From Clostridiales bacterium (lineage in GTDB: Bacteria; Bacillota; Clostridia; Oscillospirales; Ruminococcaceae), in the NCBI GenBank assembly GCA_003150405.1, contig QAMM01000006.1:62001-126000 (forward strand): a stretch of DNA of 64,000 nucleotides. The letters are read 5' to 3'. Shown piece by piece: positions 62,713 through 64,000 of the stretch. The position numbers and the translations under genes are program-made. Under the pieces are notes generated by a model. It saw only the letters and a program-made list of their open reading frames with translations, was not told the origin of the DNA and did not search any database. The number at the start of each line of letters is the position of its first letter. Position 1 is the stretch's first letter.

Positions 62713-64000
62713 ATGGCAAAAAGGAACCAATGGGCCACAGGCGTCGGCTTTATTTTGGCGACGGCCGGTTCAGCAATTGGCCTTGGCAACCTGTGGAAGT
62801 TCCCATATTTGATGGGTAAAAACGGTGGCTTCTGGTTTTTAATTGTTTATCTTGTATTTATATTGGTGTTGGGCCTTCCGGTTATGGTAACCGAAATGTC
62901 TATTGGTCGTTACACCCAAAAAAGCCCGGTCAGCGCTTACCGGTCGCTCAACAAAAAGGCGACGGTCATTGGCGTGCTTGGGGTTCTGGCTGCATTTTTG
63001 ATTCTGTCTTATTACAGCGTCATCGGCGGCTGGATTTTAAAGTACATAGAGTCCTATGTCGTAACCTTTCAGGCGGTTGATTTTGAGGCTTATATCGCCT
63101 CGCCGGTGGAGCCGGTGATTTGGCATTTTGTCTTTATGGCACTGGCTTGCTTATTCTGCTATAAAGGCGCCAAGAGCATTGAAAAAGCGTCTAAGTTTAT
63201 GATGCCGCTGCTCTTTATCTTCATTTTGATCATTGTTGTCCGTTCCGTTACTTTGCCGGGCGCAATGGAAGGGCTGCGGTTCATGTTTGTCCCGTCGGCT
63301 GATGGATTTACCTTTGATTCAATTACCGCTGCATTGGGGCAGGTTTTCTATTCCCTGAGCCTTGCAATGGGTATTACTGTAACCTATGGCAGTTACCTCA
63401 ACAAGAAAAACAATATTCCTAAAGACTGTGCTGTTGTAGCCGGGCTGGATACTGGCGCTGCGGTTCTTGCGGGAATTGCAATTTTTCCGGCGGTCTTTGC
63501 GTTCGGACTGGAGCCAGCGCAGGGCCCGAGCTTGATTTTTGGCACCCTGCCGAAGGTGTTTGAATCAATGGCAGGCGGTTCCATTTTCGCTATTATTTTC
63601 TTTATCCTCATGTTCTTTGCGGCTATTACCTCTGGTATTGCCCTTTTGGAGTGCGTGGTTTCCTACGTTATTGACGACCTGCACTGGAAACGCAACAAGG
63701 CAATCTTTATTGTAGGTGCGCTTATCTTTATCCTGGGTATTCCAAGTGCGTTGTCCTTTGGCACTCTCAGCAATATCACTATTCTCAATTACAGTCTGTT
63801 TGATTTTATTGGGATGGTTACCGACAACATTCTGTTGCCGATTGGCGGTGTGCTGATGTGCATTTACATCGGCTGGTTCTGGAAGCCGGGTAAGCTTATC
63901 GCTGAAATTCAGGAGGGCGGTGTGAAGTTCAAACTCCAGAAGGCGTGGCTGTGGTGTATCCGCACCGTAACACCGGTGTTGATTTTGGGCGTTACCATTA
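62713..64000 (+). CDS. Sodium-dependent amino-acid/neurotransmitter symporter (NSS/SNF family), 3' end outside window
   Basis: At least 429 codons, AAGGAGG eight bases before ATG 62713. TM1 shows the family hallmark GSAIGLGNLWKFPYLMGKNGG with the unwound sodium/substrate site, TM3 has LSYYSVIGGWILKYI, TM6 the GQVFYSLSLAMGITVTYGSYL segment. Family members such as LeuT, TnaT and MhsT take up amino acids with sodium. About ten helices lie inside the window; the C-terminus is cut by the right edge. Substrate unknown. Confidence 0.94.
   Translation, partial: MAKRNQWATGVGFILATAGSAIGLGNLWKFPYLMGKNGGFWFLIVYLVFILVLGLPVMVTEMSIGRYTQKSPVSAYRSLNKKATVIGVLGVLAAFLILSYYSVIGGWILKYIESYVVTFQAVDFEAYIASPVEPVIWHFVFMALACLFCYKGAKSIEKASKFMMPLLFIFILIIVVRSVTLPGAMEGLRFMFVPSADGFTFDSITAALGQVFYSLSLAMGITVTYGSYLNKKNNIPKDCAVVAGLDTGAAVLAGIAIFPAVFAFGLEPAQGPSLIFGTLPKVFESMAGGSIFAIIFFILMFFAAITSGIALLECVVSYVIDDLHWKRNKAIFIVGALIFILGIPSALSFGTLSNITILNYSLFDFIGMVTDNILLPIGGVLMCIYIGWFWKPGKLIAEIQEGGVKFKLQKAWLWCIRTVTPVLILGVTI

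Overview
The window looks like the chromosome of a Gram-positive anaerobe of class Clostridia, probably an Oscillospirales/Ruminococcaceae-type gut organism. This is inferred from strong AGGAGG-type ribosome sites, sigma-A promoters with 17-18 bp spacers, lipoprotein signals, ECF-type vitamin uptake subunits (BioY, PanT-like), feoA-feoB with a Cys-rich partner, ApbE with NusG-II and Gx-transporter proteins, a one-protein HAE1 efflux pump, and a xylitol/xylulose catabolic pair. No rRNA, tRNA, CRISPR array or insertion sequence was seen. Gene density is high, many genes overlap by 4 bp, and most transcription units end in clear hairpin terminators.

Layout. 1-4.6 kb: partial DUF255 thioredoxin-like protein, a GT2 glycosyltransferase, a HAD nucleotidase, an AEC transporter. 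4.8-9.7 kb (minus strand): adenine deaminase; bioY with a DUF1284 gene; dCTP deaminase with a zinc-ribbon protein; Gx-transporter and NusG-II proteins resembling EetB/EetA. 9.8-15.7 kb (plus): ApbE flavin transferase, feoA-feoB-Cys-rich protein, ABC half-transporter. 16.2-17.9 kb (minus): NUDIX hydrolase, nadA. 18.1-23.5 kb: island 1 of an unnamed two-family gene system, here called A and B, preceded by a possible structured RNA. 23.5-30.1 kb (minus): typA, glgP-malQ. 30.9-43.9 kb: CapA-like protein, HAE1 pump with TetR regulator and operator, a PsbP-like membrane protein, YitT, an IlvD/Edd dehydratase and a fucose/arabinose isomerase-type protein. 44.0-51.5 kb: islands 2 and 3 of the A/B system, separated by coaX-panT. 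51.6-55.8 kb (minus): NAD salvage set nadE, pncA, pncB. 56.1-64 kb: DUF4116 protein, SDR epimerase, ROK regulator, xylitol/sorbitol dehydrogenase, xylulokinase, GNAT protein and a truncated sodium symporter.

The most interesting element is the A/B system. A proteins are secreted and carry a signal peptide, a helical N-terminal domain and a C-terminal domain with an Asn-Cys-His-Ser-Tyr-Ala-Trp motif plus a later His-Ser motif, suggestive of a papain/NlpC-like enzyme. B proteins are membrane-anchored (lipoprotein or single N-terminal helix), face outward, and end in a conserved His-Leu-Thr-Pro-Leu-Glu-Glu tail. Each A locus is followed by one or more B genes. Of four A loci one is intact, one truncated and two are pseudogenes, while all seven B genes are open. 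That asymmetry recalls secreted toxin/immunity families, but the function is unproven.

Metabolically, the NAD genes cover a de novo step (nadA) and salvage from nicotinamide (pncA, pncB, nadE). Vitamin supply relies on uptake of biotin (bioY) and pantothenate (PanT-like plus coaX). Carbon use includes alpha-glucan breakdown (malQ-glgP) and oxidation of a polyol to xylulose-5-phosphate.
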